A DNA stretch of 64,000 nt from Myripristis murdjan (taxonomy: Eukaryota; Chordata; Actinopteri; Holocentriformes; Holocentridae): the NCBI RefSeq assembly GCF_902150065.1, contig NC_043990.1, forward strand, positions 1,453,759 through 1,517,758, in the 5' to 3' direction. The notes below the pieces were generated by a model. It was not told the origin of the DNA. It saw only the letters and a program-made list of their open reading frames with translations, and did not search any database. A program made the translations under genes and the position numbers. Positions 34,249 through 45,499 of the stretch are shown here, one piece after another. Positions within the stretch are counted from its first letter, which is position 1; every line of letters starts with the position of its first letter.

Positions 34249-35123
34249 TAGTCCAGTCATTTTATGAAAAAACCTAGGACAAATTGCAAGAGAAGCAAAC
34301 TCAACTGATTTTGTATCCTCAGTATGTCCTGAGTGAGGGGAAAAAAGTCCCAGGAAATCCCATTGGTGGAAAGTTTTGAAAATCACCTATTTATGACCAC
34401 ATATTACCAAAAAACACTGTTTTTAACACACAGGGGAAAGGGGTTCAAAATGTTACTTTCAGATATCACTATAAAAATTCACAAGTTGATTACACACACA
34501 AAGACAAGAAAAAAAGTCAATTACCAGTTCTTTGAATTATTCTGTTTACACATGCATATCACACATTATCTGATTTGATATACGCTAATAAGGAATATAA
34601 GGAATAAATGCCAGAACAGATATTTACAGTGAATTAAAAGGTTACTATATATATACTAACCTTTTAATTCACTGTTATGTAGTAACCTTTTAATTCAAGG
34701 TTACTTTATATATAGTAACTTTTTAATTCACTGTTTAAATGTCTCTTCTGGCATTTATTCCTTATATTCCTTATTAGTGCATATCAAATCAGATAATGTG
34801 TGATATGCATGTGTAAACAGAATAATTCAAAGAACTTGTAATTGACTTTTTTTCTTGTCTTTGTGTGTGTAATCATCTTGTGAATTTTTATAGTGATATC
34901 TGAAAGTAAAATGTTGAACCCCTTTCCCTGTGTGTTAAAAACAGTGTTTTTTGGTATTATATGGTCATAAATAGGTGATTTTCAAAACTTTCCACCAATG
35001 GGATTTCTTGGGACTTTTTTTCCCCTCACTCAGGACAAACTGAGGATACAAAATCAGTTGAGTTTGCTTCTCTTGCAATTTGTCCTAGGTTGACCCCAAT
35101 TTTGGCCTAAAATTACTGGACTA
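34249..35123. mobile_element. Long palindromic (fold-back) element
   Basis: An 875-bp insertion whose two halves are inverted copies of one another (arms of roughly 420 bp, centre near 34675), with ends TAGTCCAGTNATTTTA. TTG stands on both sides, a possible 3-bp target duplication. Units 1 and 3 have the uninterrupted site (CCCCTTTGCAGACACG). No open frame of note. Such elements are usually non-autonomous DNA transposons; the family is unknown. Confidence 0.88.
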
Positions 35124-36403
35124 TTGCAGACACGCCCACCTTCTGCTAATCCCATGCAGTTTGGGCCCCAAAGCCTGCAGTCCACATGTGTTCTTGTGGC
35201 CTGTTGTAAAATGGTGTGTGTGTGCAGACTGGGGCCTAAACAGTCTTGGAGCTGCATCAGTTGGCTTTGACTGGAAAGCTGAGACTCTTGTGGATTCAAT
35301 GAGCCACATTTGATTCCTGTGTGATGATGTTGGCCCCCATAGCAGCCATTTCACTGCAGGCAGAGACTTTTGTCCAACTGGACGTCGCTGGAGAAAATGA
35401 CCTCTAGTGACCTCTAGGAGAATCACAGCCTCATCAAACTTTACAGACACAAACTAGAGAGCGAGGCCGTTCAGAGGAGCTCTGCTTCTCCACACAGACT
35501 GACAGGAAGGGCCAGTTTCTGACACATTTCCACAACACAACGCTCAACATCCAGTCACAGAATAAGTCAAAATTCTTACAGAAATCTCCAAATGTCAAAA
35601 GTTTTTGACACCAAATAACAGCCTGGATGTTTCTGTGGTGTTCCTCAGGGTCTTGGTGTTTTGATCCGTGTAATAAATGGTACCAAACCTAAAATTGCTG
35701 CAACAACAAATGACAGGTACCATGGGAATGGCCATCATAGGCTCCTGTCATAATGTTCTAATCCCTAAAAACTCTGAATAAATAAATAAAAATAAATAAA
35801 TAAACGCCTATCCAGAACACAGTGTTTATTACAGATTCATGAGTGTAATAACTTGACACTCAGAGCTGAGCTGCAGCTCAAATTAATCTTCAGGTTCCAG
35901 CTTTCAGATGATGTTCACCTTCTGTTTGGCTTCTGCTGTTGACCTTTGACCCCATGAAGACCTCCTGACCTCCTTCTTGCCAACTGCAAGATTACATTGT
36001 GTACTTTATAGTGATGCTCATTAATGTGCTCTGTCCCTATTGAAAGTAAACAAACAACGGTCATAGATTTTGTTGTAATTTGAAGGGGAACTCCCCAGCC
36101 TCCACATCCCAGTCATGTGGGATTATAAAACCTGGATTTTGTCCAGCAGCCAGACACTTTGTGATATTTTCATATCAGATTATGGAGCCATGGGAGGGAG
36201 GATGAGGGGGGCTGCACTTCATAACAAGATGTAATCTGCACATCACAGAGAGGATGAACGTTTATCTCTGAAGTTTGAGTCAGTTTTTCACATAAAGTAA
36301 TATTTCATTATAGAATAACAGCTTTTCACTTTATTGGCTGTTCTGAGGTAAATAATCTGGGAATCTGGGAAGCTGGTGAGCCACAGCTTCATACACCTGT
36401 GGT

Positions 36404-36404
36404 G

Positions 36405-36443
<39 letters not shown>

Positions 36444-36450
36444 CACACAC
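36404..36450 (+). repeat. (CA)n microsatellite, unit 2
   Basis: About 22 imperfect CA units. The same array is at 30676-30695 (unit 1) and 42146-42190 (unit 3), differing in length. Confidence 0.95.
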
Positions 36451-36662
36451 GCACAAACTCAAGCACCAATGCAGAATGTACAAATGTATAGTGTCATGAG
36501 TCCATTACAGGGAGCCTGGTCTACTTTTCACTCTATTTTTAAAAATTATTCTATTTAATTCTATTTTTATTCGGTTTGCCTTTACTTTCACTTCATTATT
36601 TTATTGTATATTTATTTATATTGCGTATTTATCTTTGCCTTGCTGTCTATTTGATGTAACTT

Positions 36663-36793
36663 CTTCAATATTTAATGTTTTATTTTAATGTTTTCAAATG
36701 TTCTTCTTTTTATTGTGAGGCACTTTGAGCTGCAATTCTTGTTTGAAAGGTGCTATACAAATAAAGTTTTATTATTATTATATTATTATTATT
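36663..36793 (+). mobile_element. LINE tail private to unit 2
   Basis: GTGAGGCACTTTGAGCTGCA leading to GGTGCTATACAAATAAAG and (TTA)n. Absent at the same place in units 1 and 3, so inserted after the units separated. Confidence 0.7.
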
Positions 36794-36842
36794 CTGCTGC
36801 TGCTGTGTCACTTTGAATTTCCTCTCAGGGGATCAATAAAGG

Positions 36843-36896
<54 letters not shown>
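36843..36896 (+). repeat. (TCTA)n array, unit 2
   Basis: About 13 units just downstream of gene C, corresponding to 30926-30979 in unit 1. Confidence 0.95.
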
Positions 36897-37354
36897 CTCT
36901 ATTTCTCTGTATGTTTGCATAGAGTAATTAACTTGTGAAAAATAAAATGTTGAAACAGAGCAGAAATTCCTGAAAAATCACGGCTGCCATGACGATCACA
37001 AAAACATCAACAACATGGATAATAAAATCCCTCAAAGTATTTTGTCTGACTTGTAAAAAAGAGCCTGTTAATAACAATGTTACTACTACTACTACAACTA
37101 AAACTAATAATAATAATGATAATAATATGATTTTGAAAGTGATCCAACAAACGGTGAGGATTCCCAGAGAGTTTTTTTGTCACTCCTCTTGTCTTGAGTC
37201 TGGATTTCTAGGCAGAAACATGCAAAGCAAACTAGGGATGAAGTGTGACTTTATTTATTTTTCCCACATTTTTATTTTTCTACAGCACAAAAAGTAGCTT
37301 TCCCTCCTGGGAGTGAATCTGGTCTCATCTCTCATCTCAAAGTGGGTTTTTTCC

Positions 37355-37783
37355 TCAGAGGTACAGACAGCACCTGAAACACAAAGTGAGTGATAAACTT
37401 TACTTCAGATGGGACGTTATGCAGAATAACTTACAGACACGATCCCAATACAAGATCAGCTAAAAATAACAGCATGTTTGTATGTTGCTTTTTGAGTACC
37501 AAGAGACTCTTTTACAGCAGAGAGAGAGAAAAAGCAAATGAAAGCACACTGCAAAAAAGCAAATAATGCAGTTAAATTAAAAGAAGTAAAGAATTTAACA
37601 ACAAAAACACAATTAAATTCTCGTGTTTCCTGCATGAGATTCCTGTGTGGATGGTACCTCAGCAGTGAGTGAACCTGAACTTACACTTCTCCCTTGATGC
37701 AATCAGGTGTATTCACCCTGCAAGGAAATATATGTCTGTCAGTACAATTTAATTTACTGTGTGGATGGTACCTCAGCAGTGAG

Positions 37784-37872
<89 letters not shown>

Positions 37873-38071
37873 ATATATATCCATTCTCTGTCAAAATAAA
37901 AGAGCTAGCTAATGTTAGAAGAAAAGGGTGTACCGTATTGTACCATATTGTTAGTACTTTTGTACTAAAAAATATGTTGGACAGTAACTGTCATCACAAT
38001 AATGGCCTGGTGCAGGTCTGTGTAAAAATAAATAAAGGCCTGCAGCGAATAGTCGCCTGGTTCTTTTAAAC

Positions 38072-38103
<32 letters not shown>

Positions 38104-39041
38104 TATAAGAGTGTGTATTTAAGAGTAGACTTAAGACTTTCCTTTTTGACAAAGCTTATAGTTAGGGTCGGCCCAGGTTGCCCTGGACCAGCCCTTAGTT
38201 ATGCTGCTATAGGCCTAGACTGTCGGGGGACTTCATATCATGCTCTGAGCACTTTCCTCTCTTCTAATCTTCTTCTTCCCTCTTCCTTTCTTCTTCTTCC
38301 TGTCCCCCTCTATACCCCCCTCCTTTTACTCAGTTCATGCTATTGTTCCAGAGTCCACTCCCCCTTTGCTTTCGTTGTGCTTTCTGTGTCTTGTCTTGGT
38401 CAAACAGTCCTGCTCATCCTGGAAGGTCATCCAGCTGCAGATGAGATGGCTAGATGCTGCGTGTCACTTCCATCTAGATTACCTGTTCAGGATACCCTGC
38501 TGTTTCTGCTGTTGTTTGCTGTCCCAGTCTGTCCCCTTCCCCCTGTCTCTGTCTCCTTGTCTCTCTCTCTCTCCCCTCCCACCCAACCGGTAGAGGTAGA
38601 TGACCACCCACCCTGAGTCTGGTTCTACCTGAGGGTTCTTCCCGTTAAAGGGGAGTTTTACCTTGCCACTGTCGCCAAGAGCTCAGCATGGAATCTGTTG
38701 GGTTTCTTGTTTTTCTACTGTAATTTGTAGAGCGTGGTCTTTACCTGCTCTACCTGTAAAGCGTCATGCAATAACTTCTGTTGTGATTTGACGCTATATA
38801 TATGTATGTATGTATGTATTAAAGCATGAGACGTACCACGTGCCACAGTAAAAAGGACTGACGCATGATCCTCCCCTTGCATCACAAATCGCTCCTGCCT
38901 CTGCGCCTGGTTGGAAATGAGTTATTTGGCAAAGTTAATTATTAAGCTGAATGATCAACCTTTAATCATGAACTCCCAGGTTTTTAGTTCCCTGTGATGC
39001 CTGACCTGCACCAAGCTGGAAAAAAATTACAGTAAAAGGAC

Positions 39042-39073
<32 letters not shown>

Positions 39074-39543
39074 AAATGCAAACAATAAATAATAATAAAC
39101 ATACATAAAAATTCAATTAAAAAATGTTTAAAAGTAAACCAAAAAAGATTTTTTTTTTAAAGTATCAGAAAATTAGCGAAACAAAACAAAAAAAAAAGGT
39201 AAAACAATGACAAAAAATACAAGAATTTTTGCAAAAAATGACCTGAGGATTAGCAATAAATGAATAAATAAATAAATAAATAGATAAATAGTCAAACAAT
39301 TCCAGGAAATTATATATTTAAAGTTGAATTACAAAGAAATTATTAAAAAATTATGCCAAATGTTCATTTTAAAAATACAAGATAATTGCATGCCCAATTA
39401 AATAGATTTAAATTAGAGGTTAAATGTAGAAAATGTGAGTCTAAACATGAGCAGAAATAATAAAAAGTCTTGTAACCTGATGCCTCACCTGCAAAGAGCA
39501 GCAGAGCGGCCAAGACCAGCATCAGTGAGACTCGGGCGTTCAT
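37355..39543 (-). CDS. Beta-defensin-like peptide gene C (four exons)
   Basis: Predicted secreted 62-residue peptide. Exons on minus: 39543-39477 (leader MNARVSLMLVLAALLLFAGE), 38906-38837 (Cys 1-3: AICDARGGSCVSPFYC), 37717-37685 (Cys 4) and 37373-37355 (ends CCLYL). Phases 1, 2, 2; consensus GT/AG joins. Cys pattern C-x6-C-x5-C-x8-C-x5-CC. Compared with D and E, exon 2 is 12 bases shorter, removing four residues from the loop before Cys 4. TATA box at 39629-39636; poly(A) signal candidate at 37250. Introns 1 and 2 have grown by poly(T), (A)n(TA)n and a retroposon at 38113-38815, so the gene is 2.2 kb against 1 kb for A. The C-terminus after CC is hydrophobic (LYL), where A and B have basic ends. 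Intact and probably expressed. Confidence 0.85.
37784..37880 (+). repeat. (A)n followed by (TA)n, intron 2 of gene C
   Basis: About 31 A, then about 30 imperfect TA units. It lies just 66 bases from exon 3 on its acceptor side, so on the transcribed strand it gives a long T run upstream of the acceptor. Confidence 0.95.
38113..38815 (+). mobile_element. LINE/SINE tail in intron 2 of gene C
   Basis: The order GGTTGCCCTGGACCAGCCCT, then a pyrimidine-rich part, then CACCCTGAGTCTGGTTCTAC and TTTGACGCTATATATATG is a very common fish retroposon 3' region, here the longest copy in the window. It lies antisense to gene C and ends in (TATG)n. Confidence 0.75.
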
Positions 39544-39628
39544 GGCTGTTTCTTCTTGTCTTTGTTGAAATGGACTCGGACAAACAGTCAGCAGCTCTGG
39601 ATCAATGATGTTCTGATTCTTCTGATTG

Positions 39629-39636
39629 TTATAAAG
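39629..39636 (-). promoter_or_regulatory. TATA box of defensin gene C
   Basis: CTTTATAA on minus, 86 bases before the start codon, within the block conserved in all four leader-bearing loci. Confidence 0.75.
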
Positions 39637-41241
39637 GCTCCAGTCATGTAGAGGCAGCGCCCTGCCGTCCAATCAGATCGTCAGCTTTCATCATCTGGGG
39701 TCAAACGTCCATAGAAATGTGAAGTTCTTTCTTTGCTAACATCATCAACATCCTGTCAAAAAAGCCAGTAACCCAGTTCTCCCAGTCTGCACTGACTCAC
39801 TGGTACAGGAACTTAGAAGACTGTTTTCATGTCTGTTTTATTTGCACAGCTCAACATCACAAACTACAACATCCTCTGTGCTTAGACTCTTGCATTGAAT
39901 AGGGAACAAATCCCCCAAAAGGCCTTTAATGTAGAGAAATATAGGAAGACACTTCATTTTCCCCTTTGCTGTCACTTTGTTTTATTCCTCCTTTGGCTCT
40001 TCTACTTTCTGTGAATCAGTCAGAGCTCCTGGTTCCCCTCCTTTCCCAGCTCTCTGTCTGGGTGTGCTCTGTAAAAACCGTCCGGCCTGATGATCGACCT
40101 CGTCGGCCGCCTCTGACCCAACAGAGGCGGTCTATGATAATATATTATATTATCATAGGAAATTTATGGCCCTAAAGTGCTGCAAACTTCAGAGTTGACG
40201 ACTGCCAGGTGACCCAAACGACTGCCAGTTCATGACTCATGTCAACCTGCAGGCTGAAGGAAAAGCAGCCATGTGATACTTGTAAATTCTTGTAAATTTA
40301 CCACTTTAATGTGGTAAAATATCCATTTCCTTGTCTCATAAAATGAGTTTCATCTCAAAATTTCAGATTCCCAGCTCTGTATTTTTTTTTCTCCCAGCAG
40401 TGGCCCTGACACGTTGTCATGGTTTTCTTGTTACCTCGTTAGTTTTTGTTGATGATAATAATCTTTCTCAGCGATTATGTAAGGCTGACTGATCCAGTGA
40501 TATTTCTGCTTATGAAGGAGCAGAACACAGAAAGGTCAAGGATTCAAACTGTCTTGCTGTGTTCACCTACTGTTGGCACACAACATTGTTCAATATCACG
40601 TCCGATGCGATAAGGAGCACAACGTGTAGAAAAAAGCAGAAGCATGATCAAACACACAGATACACACGCCAACTGAGCGTGTGTGTGTGTGTGTGTGTGT
40701 GGACAGAAGAACAGGGAAGAATGACTCATTCACTTTTCACCATGGTCGACTTACAGTTTTTGTTTTTTGATCGCTAAGATGCGTTGAAGTGACTTTGGCG
40801 AGGGAAACACCAGCATGTCTGTTTCCAGCAGGGTCCCTTGACCTCTGACCTCCAGATGTATGAATGAAAATGGGTTCTCTGGGCAGCCACGGCTCTCCCC
40901 TTTGCAGACACGCCCACCTTCTGCTAATCCCATGCAGTTTGGGCCCCAAAGCCTGCAGTCCACATGTGTTCTTGTGGCCTGTTGTAAAATGGTGTGTGTG
41001 TGCAGACTGGGGCCTAAACAGTCTTGGAGCTGCATCAGTTGCTTTGACTGGAAAGCTGAGACTCTTGTGGATTCAATGAGCCACATTTGATTCCTGTGTG
41101 ATGATGTTGGCCCCCATAGCAGCCATTTCACTGCAGGCAGACACTTTTGTCACGCAGTTCTTACAGAGAATCTGCAAATCACAGCCTGGATGTTTCTGTG
41201 GTGTTCCTCAGGGTCTTGGAGTCTTGATCTGTGTAATAAAT

Positions 41242-41429
41242 AATAATAATAATAATTATACATTTTATTTGTTATGGCGCCTTTCAAGGCACTCAAGGTC
41301 GCCTTACAGTAAAAATAAATACAGAATACAGCAACGACAGAAAAAAGCACAGCATAAAAACATCACAGACAACACAGCATAAGAAAACATCATAGAAAAA
41401 AGCATAAAAAAAAAAAAAGCATAAAAAGC
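41242..41429 (-). mobile_element. LINE/SINE tail in unit 3
   Basis: Same insertion point, same flanking ATAAAT and nearly identical body as 29753-29939 in unit 1, so it was copied with the unit. Confidence 0.8.
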
Positions 41430-42144
41430 ATAAATGGTACCAAACCTAAAATTGCTGCAACAACAAATGACAGGTACCATGGGAATGGCCATCATAGGCT
41501 CATGTCATAATGTTCTAATCCCTAAAACTCTGAATAAATAAATAAAAATAAATAAATAAACGCCTATCCAGAACACAGTGTTTATTACAGATTCATGAGT
41601 GTTATAACGTGACACTCAGAGCTGAGCTGCAGCTCAAATTAATCTTCAGGTTCCAGCTTTCAGATGATGTTCACCTTCTGTTTGGCTTCTGCTGTTGACC
41701 TTTGACCCCATGAAGACCTCCTGACCTCCTTCTTGCCAACTCCAGCACGTTTACATTGTGTACTCAATAGTGATGCTCATTAATGTGCTCTGTCCCTATT
41801 GAAAGTAAACAAACAACGGTCATAGATTTTGTTGTAATTTGAAGGGGAACTCCCCAGCCTCCACATCCCAGTCATGTGGGATTATAAAACCTGGATTTTG
41901 TCCAGCAGCCAGACACTTTGTTATATTTTCATATCAGATTATGGAGGGGGGCTACACTTCATAACAAGATGTAATCTGCACATCACAGAGAGGATGAACG
42001 TTTATCTCTGAAGTTTGAGTCAGTTTTTCACATAAAGTAATATTTCATTATAGAATAACAGCTTTTCACTTTATTGGCTGTTCTGAGGTAAATAATCTGG
42101 GAATCTGGGAAGCTGGTGAGCCACAGCTTCATACACCTTTGGTG

Positions 42145-42184
<40 letters not shown>

Positions 42185-42420
42185 ACACACGAACACAAGC
42201 ACCCATGCAGAATGTACAAATGTATAGTGTCATGAGTCCATTACAGGGAGCCTGGTCTACTTTTCACTCCATTTTTTTTTAATTCTATTTAATTCTATTT
42301 TTATTCGGTTTGCCTTTACTTTCGTTTCATTATTTTATTGTATATTTATTTACATTGTATATTTATCTTTGCCTTGCTGTCTATTTGATGTAACGTCTTC
42401 ACTATTCTGCTGCTGCTGAT

Positions 42421-42432
42421 TCTATCTATCTG

Positions 42433-42485
<53 letters not shown>
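42421..42485 (+). repeat. (TCTA)n array at the deletion join of gene E
   Basis: About 16 units. Its left flank (CTGCTGCTGCTG) matches sequence left of the first array of unit 1 and its right flank (TAGATATAGATATAAAATAT) matches that right of the second, so two arrays have become one. Confidence 0.9.
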
Positions 42486-42525
42486 AGATATAGATATAAA
42501 ATATATCTGAAAGCATGAGATGTAC

Positions 42526-43553
42526 CAGTGGCGAAACTTGTAGCCACAGGAGAAAGGAGTGGTGCATGATACTTCCTTTGAGTTACAGATCGCTCCTGCC
42601 TCTGCGCCTGGTTGGAAATGAGTTATTTGGCAAAGTTAATTATTAAGCTGAATGATCAACCATTAATCATGAACTCCCAGGTTTTTAGTTCCCTGTGATG
42701 CCTGACCTGCACCAAGCTGGAAAAAAATTACAGTAAAAGGACCAGAAAATTTGAAAAATAAAGATAACTGGCAAAAATGACATGAGTCAAAAGTTACCAC
42801 AGACACTTTTTAAAAAATGCAAACAGTAGATAATACTAAACATACATACAAATTCAATTAAAATGTTTAAAAGTAAAAACAAACAAACAAAATTTTTTTT
42901 TTTTAAAGTATCAGAAAATTAGCAAAACAAAAAAAGTTAAAACAATGACAAAGAATACCAGAATTTTTGCAAAAAATGACCTGAGGATTAGCAATAAATA
43001 AATAAATAATAAATAATAAATAATAAATAAATAGTCAAACAATTCCAGAAAATTATATATTTAAAGTTGAATTACAAAGAATTTATTTTTTTAAATTATG
43101 CCAAATATTCATTTTAAAAATACAAGATAATTACATGCTCAATTACATACCCAAGGATAATTAATTTGAACTCAGGATCTCTTCCACCCAAAGAAACAAC
43201 GATCACCTCGTCCCGAAAGCTTGACTCCTGACCGAACATACAGTGTCTCTGCAAACATGAGCAACATCTGTGGCAGCAGAACTCTCAAAAAAATTAAATT
43301 AAAATCTTTGTCCATTTTACAGTGAAGTCACATTAAAACAGATCAAAACAGAGTCCTGTAAAGTCACAGGGGCCCCCGAGGAGGGTGTGCCCCCAGATAT
43401 CTGGGGACGGCCCTGTTAGAGGTTAAATGTAGATGATGTGAGTCTGAACATGAGCAGAAATAATAAAATAAAAAATGTCTTGTAACCTGATGCCTCACCT
43501 GCAAAGAGCAGCAGAGCGGCCAAGACCAGCATCAGTGTGACTCGGGCGTTCAT
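42526..43553 (-). pseudogene. Beta-defensin-like gene E, exons 3 and 4 missing
   Basis: Exons on minus: 43553-43487 (leader MNARVTLMLVLAALLLFAGE) and 42607-42526 (AICNSKEVSCTTPFSCGYKF). The promoter with TATA box (43638-43646) is intact. The donor after exon 2 is GTACAT, weaker than GTACGT in D and C. Cys 4-6 are absent: homology to intron 2 of gene D ends in the (TCTA)n array at 42421-42485, beyond which sequence matches the far side of gene D. Without exons 3 and 4 no folded defensin can be made from this locus alone. It is almost identical to D in exon 2, apart from GGS to EVS before Cys 2. Confidence 0.82.
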
Positions 43554-43637
43554 GGCTGTTTCTTCTTGTCTTTGTGGAAATGGACTCGGACAAACAGTCA
43601 GCAGCTCTGGATCAATGTTATTCTAATTCCTCTGATT

Positions 43638-43646
43638 CTTATAAAG
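43638..43646 (-). promoter_or_regulatory. TATA box of partial gene E
   Basis: CTTTATAAG on minus, about 85 bases before the start codon; promoter block intact although the gene is truncated. Confidence 0.7.
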
Positions 43647-44529
43647 GCTCCAGTCATGTAGAGGCAGCGCCCTGCCGTCCAATCAGATGATAAGGTTTCA
43701 TCATCTGGGGTCAAAAGTCCATAGAAATGTGAAGTCCTTTCTTTGCTAACATCATCCATGTCCTGTCAAAAAAGCCAGTAACCCAGTTCTCCCAGTCTGC
43801 ACTGACTCACTGGTACAGGAACTCAGAAGACTGTTTTCATGTCTGTTTTATTTGCACAGCTCAACATCATAAGCTTAGACTCTCACATGGAATAGGGAAC
43901 AAATCCCCCCAAAAGGCCTTTAATGTAGAGAAAAATAGGAAGACACTTCATTTTTCCCCTTTTCTGTCACTTTGTTTTTTTTCCTTCTTTGGCTCTTCTA
44001 CTTTCTGTGAATCAGTCAGAGCTCCTGGTTCCCCTCCTTTCCCAGCTCTCTGTCTGGGTGTGCTCTGTAAAAACCATCCGGCCCGATGATCGACCTCGTC
44101 GGCCTCCTCTGACCCAACAGCACAGGCACAAAAAACAGGAACACAGTGAAATAAACTTCTGTTGTTCAGTTATTATTGGAGCAACAAACATTTTGAAAGG
44201 TCCAGGTTCCTCATGTGAACTTTAACAAACACAGGCCCTCTGGGTGTTTGCTTTCATGTTGGAATCAGCACAAGCTGCCCATCATGGACACCTGCAGGGT
44301 TGCTAATGAGGTAAAGTTATATTATATTATCATAGGAAATTTATGGACCTAAAGCGCTGCAAACTTCAGAGTTGACAGTGACGAGCTGTGTTTCCTGGCA
44401 GTCTGGACAGGCGAACACTAGGAAACGTTAACTTGCTAATGCTGGCAAACATCGCCTTAAGGACTTAACAGGAAGTTCAACCATTCACCCATGACTTTGT
44501 TTGACCCCAATAACAACTGTTTACACCTG

Positions 44530-44740
44530 GAGCCAGGTGACCCTCACGACCGCCAGGCGACCATAACGACTGCCAGGCAACCCCAACATCTGCCTGGTCA
44601 CTCTAACGACTGCCAGGTGACTCTAACGACCGCCAGGTGACTCTAACATCTACCAGGTGACCCTAACGACTGCCAGGTGACCCTAATGTCTACCAGGTGA
44701 CCCTAACAACTGCCAGGTGACCCTAACGACTACCAGGATG
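44530..44740 (+). repeat. Minisatellite, unit 20 bp, about 11 copies
   Basis: Variants of GACCCTAACGACTGCCAGGT. Two copies remain at 40197-40230, where unit 2 joins unit 3, and none in unit 1, where an L1-like insertion took its place. Confidence 0.92.
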
Positions 44741-45499
44741 TGGATGTTTTTAGCCTCATTACCAAACAGACAGAAGGGGAGCATCTTTAGACTGATTTGG
44801 TTTGGAAGCATGGATGAAGGCAGACCGGCTGGTGGAGACAGAGGAGTGACCAGATCCATCGTCCAAGAAGACAAGAACATGTGATGCTGATGAGAACTTG
44901 TGGCCAAACGCAGGACAGAGGAGAACTAGAACCCTCACAGAACCGTACAGTGTGTGGGATTACACCGCACATGTTGTTGATGTTGATTGTTTTTGGGATT
45001 CTCATGACAGCCCTGGCCTGTCCCATGCAGCTGGGTTACCGTACCCTGGGTTTCTCTTAGTTATCTGGCTTCACTTAACTAGACATCTGCAATCCTGATT
45101 TCCGGTACCAAGAAGCCGGTTATCGACTCACTAACTGAACCCAGGCTTTTCCAATCTAGATCTGTGCGTGCTCACATAAAAAGGGCGGTGTTTGCTGCAT
45201 ACGACCAATCACAGACATGGAAAAATCCACCCGAGCCGCATACTTCACAATAGAAGAGCAGACAATAATCTGAAATAAATACGAGGAATATAAATCCATC
45301 AAAATCGCCAACTGTGCAATGCGTAAATTAGTGGGACTGTAGTATTACTTCCCCACCACGACGGCACAAATAGATCTGACTATAGTAACATTTGTGCGAT
45401 CCATAAATTTATGTGTTTATGAAATTTGTCGTTATGGCATGTGATTTCAGCCTCTGTTACCTCGCTAAGCCCAAATCCAGCCCAAAAACACTGTCCTCT

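Larger units (their letters stand above)
33715..40230. repeat. Tandem unit 2 (carries defensin gene C)
   Basis: Second copy. It lacks the (TG)n part and the LINE tail of units 1 and 3, and alone carries the long palindrome (34249-35123), a LINE tail at about 36663-36793 and intron insertions in gene C. It ends with two copies of a 20-bp minisatellite (about 40197-40230), the trace of a longer array kept in unit 3. Confidence 0.85.
40230..45480. repeat. Tandem unit 3 (carries partial defensin gene E)
   Basis: Third copy. It shares the LINE tail insertion and (TG)n with unit 1. It lacks the segment between the two (TCTA) arrays that holds exons 3 and 4. It keeps sequence upstream of the leader exon through the 20-bp minisatellite and the Harbinger scrap (45217-45330). 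A short piece of a fourth copy is at about 49040-49300. Confidence 0.85.

Noticed and set aside
44530-44740. CRISPR-like array
   Set aside because: The 20-bp units are directly adjacent with no spacers; it is a minisatellite in a vertebrate genome.
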